Assembly (NCBI GenBank): GCA_021777685.1
Contig: JAJYDH010000270.1
Span: 1-8,629 of the forward strand
DNA length: 8,629 bases
Reading direction: 5' to 3'
Source of the DNA: Planctomycetota bacterium
Lineage (GTDB): Bacteria; Planctomycetota; Planctomycetia; Isosphaerales; Isosphaeraceae
The position numbers and the translations under genes were made by a program. Shown here one piece after another: positions 1 through 6,253 of the stretch; the stretch's first letter is position 1; each line of letters starts with the position of its first letter. The notes beneath the pieces are model-generated. The model was not told the origin of the DNA and searched no databases. It saw only the letters and a list, made by a program, of their open reading frames with translations.

Positions 1-157
1 CGAATCGCTCGGCGGCGTCCCGGTGGCCCTGGTTCTTGACCCGGACGGTCCGGTAGCTGGGCCTGGCCAGGAACGTGACCTCGCGGGCCCTGGGGTCGAC
101 GACGCTCCGGTCGTCGGCGACTTCGATCTCCCAGCGGAGGTAGCCGGTGCGGATCAT
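1..157 (-). CDS. Hypothetical protein, N-terminal part (cut by left window edge)
   Basis: This open frame starts at ATG 157-155 and runs off the left edge after 52 codons. The N-terminus reads MIRTGYLRWEIEVADD and continues with alternating charged and hydrophobic residues (for example EVTFLARPSYRTVRV), suggesting a beta-rich domain. I do not recognise the family. It begins 15 bp after the stop of the 75-residue Gly-Gly protein at 173-400 and is on the same strand, so the two are probably co-transcribed. The start is uncertain: the region just upstream has only a weak GGCGGG as a possible ribosome site, and another ATG lies at 162-160 in a different frame. No signal peptide or membrane segment is visible in the part present. 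Third-position GC bias supports real coding. The function depends on sequence outside the window. Confidence 0.6.
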   Translation of the reverse strand, partial: MIRTGYLRWEIEVADDRSVVDPRAREVTFLARPSYRTVRVKNQGHRDAAERF

Positions 158-172
158 GGCATCGGCCCGCCG

Positions 173-400
173 TCAGCCGCCCTGGATTGCGGGGACCAGG
201 AGGATCTCCGGGGCGGTCGCGTCGAACGCGCGGATCGGCCGGGTCTGCCCCGGCCCGTCGAGCCGGAAGGCCAGGCGGCCGGCGGTGAAGTTCTCGGCGA
301 ACGCCGTCGCCGCGTCCGAGACGGTCTCGGGCCGCGTCGGGTCCCACTCGGCCAGGCAGAGGTCGCCGTGTCCGGTCTTCAAGAGTCGCAGCTTCGCCAT
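173..400 (-). CDS. 75-aa Gly-Gly-terminated small protein, possible ubiquitin-like beta-grasp fold
   Basis: The start at 400 is chosen because GGAG lies at good spacing upstream (GGAGCGAGCGCG then ATG); longer in-frame starts at 436 and 454 lack this. The 75-residue product begins MAKLRLLKTG and ends exactly in PEILLVPAIQGG. By eye it has two strands (about residues 3-9 and 13-19), one helix (25-40), then strands at about 43-47, 53-58 and 64-71. This order and size match ubiquitin, ThiS and MoaD, whose exposed C-terminal Gly-Gly is activated by E1-like enzymes. The fold is inferred from residue pattern only, with no sequence identity to a named family. A downstream gene cut by the window edge follows after 15 bp. 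A perfect TATAAT and a palindrome lie upstream, so this looks like the first gene of its own transcript. It could instead be an unrelated small conserved protein; coding status is firm, function is not. Confidence 0.8.
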   Translation of the reverse strand: MAKLRLLKTGHGDLCLAEWDPTRPETVSDAATAFAENFTAGRLAFRLDGPGQTRPIRAFDATAPEILLVPAIQGG

Positions 401-471
401 CGCGCTCGCTCCGTCAGGGGCCGGGAATCCGGTCATCCGATTCCGCCCGACCAACCGGCCGGACAGGCCCC

Positions 472-500
472 ATTATAACGACCGGCCCGGTCGTCGGCCA
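472..500 (-). promoter_or_regulatory. Candidate sigma-70-type promoter for the Gly-Gly protein unit
   Basis: On the minus strand there is a perfect TATAAT (477-472), striking in such GC-rich DNA. At 17-bp spacing the -35 position holds TGGCCG (500-495), a poor match. The expected transcript start near 465 would leave a leader of about 65 nt before the start at 400. The spacer is entirely occupied by a 17-bp palindrome (478-494). Confidence 0.45.
478..494. repeat. 17-bp perfect palindrome: operator or terminator
   Basis: ACGACCGG-C-CCGGTCGT has two perfect 8-bp arms around one central base. It lies 15 bp past the stop codon of the membrane protein at 510-824 and abuts the TATAAT at 472-477. 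On the minus strand it could fold as a terminator hairpin, but it is followed by TATAAT rather than a U-run and has almost no loop, so a DNA-binding site in the promoter spacer is at least as likely. Confidence 0.5.
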
Positions 501-509
501 GTTTCGTCG

Positions 510-824
510 TCAGCCCGACGCCCTCCAGAGGATCATCACCAGCACGGGGACCATCAGGGCCATGATGACGGCCAGCAGGCAGCCCAGCGAGAGGATCATC
601 TCGGTCTGCTTCTCGGGCGGCGCGGCGTTGATCCGATCGGCGGCCTGGAGGTAGGTGGCGATGAACAGGTTCAGCGTCACCATGACCGCGCCGATGAACA
701 GGGTGAACTCGATCCCGGGGCCGATCCGGTCGGCCTGGATGATCATCGCGACGTCCACGCCGATGGCCGCCGTGATCAGCATCAGGTTGCGGGTCGACCA
801 CCGGTTCCGCCGCGTCGGTCTCAT
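510..824 (-). CDS. Small three-helix membrane protein (paralogue B)
   Basis: This 104-residue protein has an arginine-rich N-terminus (MRPTRRNRWSTRN) and three predicted membrane segments at about residues 14-30, 38-59 and 77-99. No family is recognised. It resembles its upstream neighbour at 825-1145: both start with basic residues before segment 1, have an acidic residue inside segment 1 (D24 here), an Asn in segment 2 (N52), a charged loop, then a hydrophobic third segment. Its ATG immediately follows the TGA of that neighbour with no base between, so translational coupling is likely. The basic N-terminus predicts a cytoplasmic N-terminus. It is the last gene of the proposed operon that starts at 2847. 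Small membrane proteins of this general style are common and uncharacterised in Planctomycetes. Confidence 0.75.
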   Translation of the reverse strand: MRPTRRNRWSTRNLMLITAAIGVDVAMIIQADRIGPGIEFTLFIGAVMVTLNLFIATYLQAADRINAAPPEKQTEMILSLGCLLAVIMALMVPVLVMILWRASG

Positions 825-1145
825 TCAAAACCGCCCCGAGGAGAAGAACAGGACGGAGAGGATCGCCAGGGACAGGACCGCCAGGTAGACGCCCACCATC
901 AGGATCGGCGACGGCCGCTCGTTCAGCCGACCCTTCGGCCCCCTCGGGGTCGTCGTGAAGTATCGGTAGAGGCCGAAGGCCACGGCGTTCAAAAGCAGCA
1001 GGACCAGCCCGAACCCGGCGGCGTACTCCGTCAGGGAGTGGACCTTGCGCCCCATCTGGACGGCGCGGGTCATCGCGGCGGCGTCGAACCCGAGGATCGC
1101 GACGGCGAGGAGCATTCCCCGGATCGAGAGTCGGAACCGCCCCAT
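825..1145 (-). CDS. Small three-helix membrane protein (paralogue A)
   Basis: The 106-residue product begins MGRFRLSIRGMLLAVAILGF. It has predicted membrane segments at about residues 9-26, 43-60 and 80-101, with a basic Pro/Gly loop between segments 2 and 3 (TTTPRGPKGR). D21 sits inside the first segment and N53 inside the second, at positions that match D24 and N52 of the next gene, so the two look like an ancient tandem duplication. The start has GGGGGAG upstream at acceptable spacing. It begins 34 bp after the aldehyde dehydrogenase stop, same strand, and its own stop abuts the next ATG. Family and function are not recognised; a pair of similar small membrane proteins could form a hetero-oligomer, which is inference. 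Confidence 0.75.
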   Translation of the reverse strand: MGRFRLSIRGMLLAVAILGFDAAAMTRAVQMGRKVHSLTEYAAGFGLVLLLLNAVAFGLYRYFTTTPRGPKGRLNERPSPILMVGVYLAVLSLAILSVLFFSSGRF

Positions 1146-1179
1146 CTCGCCTGCTCCCCCGGGGGCCTCGCGCGCGGCC

Positions 1180-2676
1180 TCACCCCTTCGGGTGGAAGAT
1201 CCGGCGATAGGCCGAGAAGATTTTGAGCATCCGACCGCCGTACGGGAAGAGGTGGGGCCGGAATCCGCCCGGTTTCCGGACGTGGATCGCCCGGGGCTGG
1301 GCCAGCTCTCGGAGGCCGACGACCCCTCGAATCCGGCCGTATCCGCTGGACTTGCAGCCCCCGAACGGTGCGGCGGCGTGGGCCGAGGTCGTGACCGCCT
1401 CGTTCACCGCGACCGACCCGGCCTCCAGCCGGAGCGCGACCGACCGGGCCGCCCGGAGGTCCCGGCCCCAGACGCTCGCCGACAGGCCGAACGGCCCGGC
1501 ATTGGCCGCCTCGACCGCCGAGTCGACGTCGGGCACGCCCCGGACCAGCACGACCGGGCCGAAGCAGCCGGCGAGGGCGGATTCGGGGCCGGGCGAGTCG
1601 CTCGCCAGGACGGTCGGCGGGTAGAACGAGCCCGGCCCGTCGACCGGCCGGCCGCCGGCCAGGAGCCTCGCCCCGGCCCCGACGGCCGCCTCGATCGCCG
1701 CGTGGAAGCGGTCGCGGGCCGACGTCGAGATCATCGGGCCGACGTCGACCTCCGAGGCGGCCGGGTCGCCGACCCGGAGGTTTCTCGCCATTGAGGCCAG
1801 GGCCTCGGCCCAGGGGCGAGCGTCGCCGATGACGTAGACCCGCTTGACCGCCACGCAGGTCTGCCCGGCGCCGACGAACGAGGCCCAGGCGAGGGCCCGG
1901 GTCGTCGACCCCATCGGGGCGTCGGGCAGGATGACCGCCGCGTCGAAGCCGGACAGCTCGGCCAGGGCCGGAATCCCTCGACGTCCCAACTCGGCCAGGA
2001 CGCCCCGGCCGCCCTCGACGCCCCCGGTGAAGATCGACTTGTCGATGGCCGAATTCACCAGAGCCCGGCCGACCTCGGGCCCTCCGAAGACCGCCGAGAC
2101 CAGCCCCTCGGCCAGCCCGGCCTCCTCGATCGAATCCTGGAGCCGCCGCCCCAGGCCGACGGCCAGCTCGGACGGCTTCCAGACGATCGCGTTGCCCGCC
2201 GCCAGCGATTGCGCAATCGCCGGCGCATTGAGCAACAGCGGGTAGTTCCAGGTGCCGATGATGCCGATCGTGCCGAACGGCGCCCAGACGAGCCGGGCCG
2301 GGGGGATCAACAGGGCACGCTGCCACCCTCGGCCGATCGGCTCGTCGGCCAGGGCTTTCCCGGCATTCTTGACCGTCCAGCGGACGGCGTCGAGGGACGC
2401 GACGACCTCGGCCATCGCCTCGCCGGTCGGCTTGCCGACCTCGTCTCGGATGGCGACGGCCCAACTCTCGGCGTCGCGGGCGAGGATTCCCCACCAGCGT
2501 CGGAGGGCGTCCCGGCGGACTTTCCACGACTGCCCGGCCCATCGGGCCTGAGCAACCGAGGCCCGGGTCACGATGTCGGCGACGGCGCCCGGGGGCGTGG
2601 CGGAGCCCCGGCCGATCTCGAGGCCGGTCGACGGGTTCCGCGCGATCAGCGGCGTTTCCGCCGGGGGCTCGGTCAT
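1180..2676 (-). CDS. Aldehyde dehydrogenase family protein (divergent)
   Basis: This 498-residue protein has the usual length of the NAD(P)-dependent aldehyde dehydrogenase superfamily, which oxidises aldehydes to acids. Visible landmarks are WNYP with catalytic Asn144, KPSE with cofactor-binding Lys167, the FTGG cofactor loop (216-219), the general base Glu240 in ELSG, catalytic Cys274 in GQTC, FGPV (372-375) and PFGGCKSSGYGR (437-448). Departures from the usual pattern are ELSGFD in place of ELGGK, Gly370 where the ribose-binding Glu normally precedes FGPV by two residues, and GAGQTC for NAGQxC. A basic tail of about 30 residues follows the end of the fold (after HVRKPGG) and could touch membrane or subunits. 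The start lies 6 bp past the stop of the small ribbon-helix-helix gene, with no clear ribosome site, suggesting coupled translation. The substrate is unknown; no pathway partner is adjacent. Confidence 0.93.
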   Translation of the reverse strand: MTEPPAETPLIARNPSTGLEIGRGSATPPGAVADIVTRASVAQARWAGQSWKVRRDALRRWWGILARDAESWAVAIRDEVGKPTGEAMAEVVASLDAVRWTVKNAGKALADEPIGRGWQRALLIPPARLVWAPFGTIGIIGTWNYPLLLNAPAIAQSLAAGNAIVWKPSELAVGLGRRLQDSIEEAGLAEGLVSAVFGGPEVGRALVNSAIDKSIFTGGVEGGRGVLAELGRRGIPALAELSGFDAAVILPDAPMGSTTRALAWASFVGAGQTCVAVKRVYVIGDARPWAEALASMARNLRVGDPAASEVDVGPMISTSARDRFHAAIEAAVGAGARLLAGGRPVDGPGSFYPPTVLASDSPGPESALAGCFGPVVLVRGVPDVDSAVEAANAGPFGLSASVWGRDLRAARSVALRLEAGSVAVNEAVTTSAHAAAPFGGCKSSGYGRIRGVVGLRELAQPRAIHVRKPGGFRPHLFPYGGRMLKIFSAYRRIFHPKG

Positions 2677-2682
2677 CGAAGG

Positions 2683-2847
2683 TCAGGCGCAGGCCAGGGC
2701 GGGCATCGGCGCGGCATCGTCGACCGTGTCCACCACCAGCGACGCCACCAGCCATTCCAGCGGCAGCCCGAGCTTGCGGGCCTCGGCGCTGAGGCGGTCG
2801 AACAACTCGGCGGAGAGTGTCACGGCGAGGGAAGATTCGGCGTTCAT
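2683..2847 (-). CDS. Ribbon-helix-helix (CopG/Arc-like) small protein
   Basis: The 54-residue product begins MNAESSLAVTLSAELFDRLS. A short strand (LAVTLS) is followed by a helix (about residues 12-23) and a second helix (LEWLVASLVVDTVDD). This is the strand-helix-helix pattern of dimeric ribbon-helix-helix DNA-binding proteins and of many antitoxins. The start at 2847 is preferred over 2865 because GGAG lies 7 nt upstream of it. The gene ends 6 bp before the aldehyde dehydrogenase start, so it may be a local repressor of that operon. No toxin-like gene (RelE, PIN or MazF type) follows, which argues against a standard toxin-antitoxin pair. The C-terminus is a short Ala/Pro tail. Confidence 0.72.
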   Translation of the reverse strand: MNAESSLAVTLSAELFDRLSAEARKLGLPLEWLVASLVVDTVDDAAPMPALACA

Positions 2848-2907
2848 CGTGTCGCTCCATTCCACGATCGGAAGCGAGTTTCAACCTTGACTCGCCCCGT
2901 CATCCTT

Positions 2908-2936
2908 ACCCTAGGTCGCGGACGGATGATTGTCAC
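2908..2936 (-). promoter_or_regulatory. Candidate promoter for the RHH-ALDH-membrane protein operon
   Basis: On the minus strand GTGACA (2936-2931) and TAGGGT (2913-2908) are separated by 17 bp. The -35 matches consensus at four of six positions, the -10 at three. The implied leader is about 50 nt and the site lies in the only non-coding stretch between the metG terminator and the first gene of the operon. Confidence 0.35.
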
Positions 2937-2948
2937 CAACCTGTCGCG

Positions 2949-2982
2949 AAAAAGGGCCGGCATCGGGGTGATGCCGGCCCTT
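2949..2982 (-). terminator. Intrinsic terminator of metG
   Basis: The minus strand carries a 13-bp perfect stem (arms 2982-2970 and 2964-2952) with a 5-nt loop, followed at once by a run of five T (the stem's last two T pairs run into it). It begins 42 bp past the metG stop. Stem GC content and the T run make this a textbook rho-independent terminator in the direction of metG. Confidence 0.9.
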
Positions 2983-3024
2983 AGACGCATTTGCCGTGCC
3001 GGAGTTCCCGGAGTCGTCCGGATC

Positions 3025-4605
3025 TCAGGCCCCCGCCGCCTTCAGGTCGATCTTGGGGAAGAGCGGGGCCGGCTTGCCGCCGACGAGCTCGGCCGTCACC
3101 CGGAGGTCGGGGCCGGCGGGCCTCGCCAGGGCGTCGGCGTATCCGACCTCGGCCCAGGGGCGGGCGTCCTCGAAGTTGAACGCCCGGTAGAACGTCGACG
3201 CGGTCTCGGGCAGGAACGGCTTGATGAGGATCGCGACCACCCGGATCGCCTCGGCGAGGTTGACCATCACCACCTTCGTCGCCTCCAGGTCGGTCTTGGC
3301 CAGCGAGAACGGCCTGGTGGTGTCGATGTAGCGGTTCGCGGCGTCGAGCACCTCGGCCCAGATCCGCTGGAGGGCGATGTTGTACTCGAACGCGCCGATC
3401 TGCCGCTTCAGCCCCTCGACCAGGGCGCCGAGGTCGAGCCCGGCCAGCCAGGCGGTCGGGTCGATCGCCGACGAGCCGTCCAGCTTGCCGTCGAAGTACT
3501 TGACGCACATCGAGAGGGTCCGGCTGTAGAGGTTGCCCAGGTTGTTGGCCAGGCCCGCGTTGTAGGCGTCGGCGAACCGCTCGAACGAGAACTCGCCGTC
3601 GCCGCCGAAGGGGCACTGGCTCATGAAGTAGTGGCGGAACCCCTCGGCCGAGAACTTGTCGATGATGTCCATCGGCTCGACGACGTTGCCCAGGCTCTTG
3701 CTGATCTTCTGGACCTCGCCGGTCCCCTCGTCCTTCCGGTAGACGAAGCCGTGGCCGAACACTCTCTTCGGAAGCGGCAGGCCGGCCGACATCAGCATCG
3801 CCGGCCAGAGGGCGCAGTGGAACCGGGTGATGTCCTTGCCGATGACGTGGACGTCCGCCGGCCAGGTCGAGCGGAACCGCTCCTCGTCGGTCCCGTAGCC
3901 GATGGCGGTGATGTAGTTCAGGAGGGCGTCGAACCAGACGTAGATGGTCTGGTCGGGGTCGAACGGGACGGGGATGCCCCAGGTGAACCCCTTCCGGCTG
4001 ATCGACACGTCGAGAAGGCCCGCCTTGACCAGGCTGACGATCTCGTTCCGGCGGCTCTCGGGCTGGATGAAGTCGGGGTGGGCCTCGTAGTGGGCCAGGA
4101 GCCGGTCGGCGAAGGCGGAGAGCCGGAAGAAGTAATTCTCCTCCTCGACCCGGCGAAGCTCGCGGTTCGGGTGGTTCGGGCACCGGCCGTCGACGATCTC
4201 CTTGTCGGTCTTGAACGCCTCGCAGCCGTCGCAGTAGAGGCCCGTATACGACTTCTTGTAGATATCTCCCGCGTCGTAAACGGCCTGGATGAACTTCCGG
4301 CAGCCGACGTGGTGTCGCTCCTCGGAGGTCTGGATGAAGTCGTCGTTGGAGATCTCCAGCGCGGCCCAGACTTCCCGGAACTGGCGGGCCATGTCGTCGA
4401 CGTAGGGCTTGGGCTCCAGGCCGAGCTTCTCGGCGGCCTGCGAGACCTTGATCGTGTTCTCGTCGTTGCCCATCAGGAAGTGGACGGCGTCGCCCTCCAT
4501 CCGGCGGAACCTCGCCTGGACGTCGGCGCCGATCTTCTCGAACGCCGTGCCGATGTGGGGTCGGCTGTTGGGATAATCGATCGCCGTCGTGATATAGAAG
4601 CCCAT
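3025..4605 (-). CDS. metG: Methionyl-tRNA synthetase
   Basis: This cytoplasmic class I synthetase charges tRNA-Met with methionine, using ATP. The 526-residue product has the HIGT nucleotide-binding signature at residues 17-20 and KISKS, a common variant of KMSKS, at 300-304. It has one zinc knuckle in the connective domain (C125, C128, C142, H145), the single-zinc arrangement known from Thermus-type enzymes. WFDALLNYI (224-232) and the anticodon-domain helices from about 345 (NNLGNLYSR) are also typical. There is no C-terminal EMAPII-like tRNA-binding domain, so this is the short monomeric form. The start at 4605 is chosen because GAGG lies 6 nt upstream; an in-frame ATG at 4659 would add 18 atypical residues. 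The gene stands alone, ending in a strong intrinsic terminator and diverging from the Uma2 gene. Confidence 0.98.
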   Translation of the reverse strand: MGFYITTAIDYPNSRPHIGTAFEKIGADVQARFRRMEGDAVHFLMGNDENTIKVSQAAEKLGLEPKPYVDDMARQFREVWAALEISNDDFIQTSEERHHVGCRKFIQAVYDAGDIYKKSYTGLYCDGCEAFKTDKEIVDGRCPNHPNRELRRVEEENYFFRLSAFADRLLAHYEAHPDFIQPESRRNEIVSLVKAGLLDVSISRKGFTWGIPVPFDPDQTIYVWFDALLNYITAIGYGTDEERFRSTWPADVHVIGKDITRFHCALWPAMLMSAGLPLPKRVFGHGFVYRKDEGTGEVQKISKSLGNVVEPMDIIDKFSAEGFRHYFMSQCPFGGDGEFSFERFADAYNAGLANNLGNLYSRTLSMCVKYFDGKLDGSSAIDPTAWLAGLDLGALVEGLKRQIGAFEYNIALQRIWAEVLDAANRYIDTTRPFSLAKTDLEATKVVMVNLAEAIRVVAILIKPFLPETASTFYRAFNFEDARPWAEVGYADALARPAGPDLRVTAELVGGKPAPLFPKIDLKAAGA

Positions 4606-4688
4606 CGGTCGCCTCGATCCGCCTGTCGCTTTCCCGCCATCCCGCCGGTCGACGGACACGGCGGCCCGTCCCGGCGTTCACGCCGTAG

Positions 4689-4718
4689 ATCCTACGCCAA
4701 TCGTGGGGCCGAGGCCAA
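4689..4718 (-). promoter_or_regulatory. metG: Candidate metG promoter
   Basis: On the minus strand TTGGCC (4718-4713) and TAGGAT (4694-4689) are spaced by 18 bp within the divergent 228-bp gap between metG and the Uma2 gene. The leader to the metG start would be about 75 nt. The match is moderate and based on sequence only. Confidence 0.3.
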
Positions 4719-4753
4719 CAGGACCCGCCTCGTCGCCCGACCTCGGCCCGACA

Positions 4754-4782
4754 TTCCCGCCCCCGGCGAGGCGCGGTACGAT
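4754..4782 (+). promoter_or_regulatory. Weak candidate promoter for the Uma2-family gene
   Basis: TTCCCG (4754-4759) and TACGAT (4777-4782) are 17 bp apart. The -10 matches four of six positions, the -35 only three. The predicted leader is about 45 nt. A good ribosome site, AGGAG at 4822-4826, lies 7 nt before the ATG. Confidence 0.22.
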
Positions 4783-4833
4783 GGGCCTCGCGAGCGACAC
4801 TGAGCCCATCAGATCCCCGCCAGGAGCGCCGGA

Positions 4834-5505
4834 ATGGCCTCGACGACGGCCCAGCCCGAGACGATCGCGCCCGACGCGGTCGTCTCGTTCGAGATCAACC
4901 CCGGCACGCTCCTCCAGTTCCTCGAGGCGAGGGCGGAGAAGGGGCCTCGCCTGAAGTGCTTCGAAGGGGGTGTGACGCTCGTGTCCCCTGGAATGCCGCA
5001 CGAATCGAAGGGGTATCGGCTCGATCTCCTGATCCTGGCGATCTGCCTCGAACTCCGGATCAAGTACATGGGCCTCGCGTCAACGACCTGGACCTTGCCG
5101 CTCGGGCTCGGGGACACCGCCTACGAGGCGGACTCCGCGTTTTACATCCAGAGTCACGGCCGGGCGAAGGCGGGCCAGCCTCCCGACCTCGCCATCGAGG
5201 TCGTGGTCTCGAATCCGGCCACAAAGGCCCTTCGGGCCGGGGCCTTCCTCAAGATTCCCGAGCTGTGGGTCCTCGACATCCCCCGGCACCGGCTTACCTT
5301 CCACCACCTGGCGATGAGGGGCGAGCACAAGGGCACCTACCGGCCGAAGGCCCGGAGCCGGGCGTTCCCCTTCCTCGCCTCGGACGAGGTCCTCGAACGG
5401 CTCGAAGACCCGGAGACCGACGCCGCCACCTTCCACGAAAACTGCCGAGACTGGGCCAGGCGGGTCCTCGTCCCCCGGTGCCGGCCCGAGGACGGCGGCG
5501 CGTGA
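4834..5505 (+). CDS. Uma2 family (DUF820) PD-(D/E)XK nuclease-like protein
   Basis: The 223-residue product matches the Uma2/DUF820 pattern: a helix and FEGGVTLVSPGMPHE (43-57) near the N-terminus, YEADSAFYI (97-105) with D100, PPDLAIEVV (116-124) with D118 and E122, a following lysine (K131), and the closing motif IPELWVLDIP (141-150). In this family the D, E and K residues form a PD-(D/E)XK-type metal site, and members are annotated as putative endonucleases of unknown biological role. They are massively duplicated in Planctomycetes and cyanobacteria. The spacing between the E122 strand and the IPELW motif looks shorter than usual by several residues, but the key residues remain. The C-terminus adds a helical and basic tail. 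The gene is alone, divergent from metG and convergent with the PEP-CTERM gene. Confidence 0.88.
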   Translation: MASTTAQPETIAPDAVVSFEINPGTLLQFLEARAEKGPRLKCFEGGVTLVSPGMPHESKGYRLDLLILAICLELRIKYMGLASTTWTLPLGLGDTAYEADSAFYIQSHGRAKAGQPPDLAIEVVVSNPATKALRAGAFLKIPELWVLDIPRHRLTFHHLAMRGEHKGTYRPKARSRAFPFLASDEVLERLEDPETDAATFHENCRDWARRVLVPRCRPEDGGA

Positions 5506-5584
5506 GCGGACCCGGCCGGGCCCGACATCCCGTCGACCCGCCGGGTCTCACCGAAAATCGGCCTGTTTTCCGGGTCCGAACAGC

Positions 5585-6109
5585 TCAGGCCCCGCGACGC
5601 CTCCGCCAGGCGAGCAGGCCGGCCAGGGCGAGGGCCGAGACGATCGTCGAGGGCTCGGGGGCGGGGGTCGGGCTCTGGAGCGCCGAGGGGGGGGCCAGCA
5701 AGGCCGGGGCGGTCGAGCCGCCCGTCGAGGTCCCGCCCGTCGAGGTCCCGCAGGTGCTGGGCGGCGGGGGCGTCGGCGGGTTGCAGGCGGGGGCCTGCGA
5801 CTGATGCCAGGTCGGGACCGCCGAGGTGGCCGGCGGCGCGAGGTACTCGGCGGCCGGGTAGGTCATGCCCGAGGTCGGCACGGCGGCCGGCATCGGCGGC
5901 ATCGCCCTATCTTGCCAGGCTTTCAGGAAATTCGTGACGGACTGCTGGAAGCTCTCCGTCGCGTTCATGGGCGTCGAAGGGGCGGGTTGGGTCGTCCCCG
6001 AGTCGTGATGGATCTGGCCCGCCCGGGCTGGCCCGGCGGCGGTGACAAGGGCCAGTCCCGAGGCCACCAGGGCCCCGGATAACCACGCGCGTCCTTGCGA
6101 TGCGGTCAT
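5585..6109 (-). CDS. Secreted proline-rich PEP-CTERM sorting-domain protein
   Basis: The start at 6109 gives a clean signal peptide: basic n-region to R7, hydrophobic core 9-26, cleavage likely after PARA (residue 30). The mature part is short and rich in Pro, Ala, Ser and Thr, with two cysteines (C109, C120) bracketing a polyproline stretch and a repeated GTSTG element (121-130). The C-terminus is a typical PEP-CTERM anchor: PEP at 151-153, a hydrophobic segment to about 168, then RRRR (169-172). Such proteins are exported and processed at the PEP motif by an exosortase, often linked to exopolysaccharide or surface material. No exosortase is present here; it would be encoded elsewhere. The in-frame ATG at 6160 would add 17 residues and spoil the signal peptide, though the ribosome site for 6109 (AGGA at 11 nt) is only fair. 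No other domain is recognised. Confidence 0.88.
   Translation of the reverse strand: MTASQGRAWLSGALVASGLALVTAAGPARAGQIHHDSGTTQPAPSTPMNATESFQQSVTNFLKAWQDRAMPPMPAAVPTSGMTYPAAEYLAPPATSAVPTWHQSQAPACNPPTPPPPSTCGTSTGGTSTGGSTAPALLAPPSALQSPTPAPEPSTIVSALALAGLLAWRRRRGA
5722..5751. repeat. Two perfect 15-bp tandem copies inside the PEP-CTERM gene
   Basis: CCCGTCGAGGTCCCG occurs twice head to tail and encodes the GTSTG repeat. Being 15 bp long, it keeps the frame; recent slippage duplication in a flexible linker is the likely origin. Confidence 0.9.
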
Positions 6110-6253
6110 TGAATTCGAAGTCCTGAGTGGGAACCTTCCCGGATCGCGCCGGGCCCCCATCCGTGAAGGATCGACGCGGGGAGTCCGACCGGCGGGGCCG
6201 ATTGTCGCCCCAACTCCACGACGTTAGGGCGGCCTCCTGGAGAAGGTGACGGT

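Noticed and set aside
147..1226. Plus-strand open frame of 359 codons over the left region
   Set aside because: It is antisense to four minus-strand genes with sound starts and membrane or fold patterns; its His/Gln/Arg/Gly-rich product looks non-coding.
2683..2847. Toxin-antitoxin module
   Set aside because: The RHH protein looks antitoxin-like, but the coupled downstream gene is a full ALDH and no toxin-like gene is near.
1070..2884. Minus-strand open frame of 604 codons over the ALDH gene
   Set aside because: It is a frame-shifted shadow of the ALDH gene, composed of Arg/Gly/Pro-rich sequence. It also crosses three better-supported genes.
2209..4803. Long plus-strand open frame (864 codons) antisense to metG and the ALDH 5' end
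   Set aside because: It mirrors genuine coding on the other strand: GC-rich codon bias removes stops in the antisense frame. The product is charged low-complexity sequence with no domain, while metG has all catalytic motifs.
5506..5584. Possible intrinsic terminators between the convergent Uma2 and PEP-CTERM genes
   Set aside because: Only short imperfect hairpins (for example CCGA-AAA-TCGG followed by a TGTTTT patch) are present; none has both a strong stem and a T run.
5722..5751. Possible CRISPR or regulatory direct repeat
   Set aside because: Only two adjoining 15-bp copies without spacers, in frame inside a coding sequence; it is a protein-level repeat.
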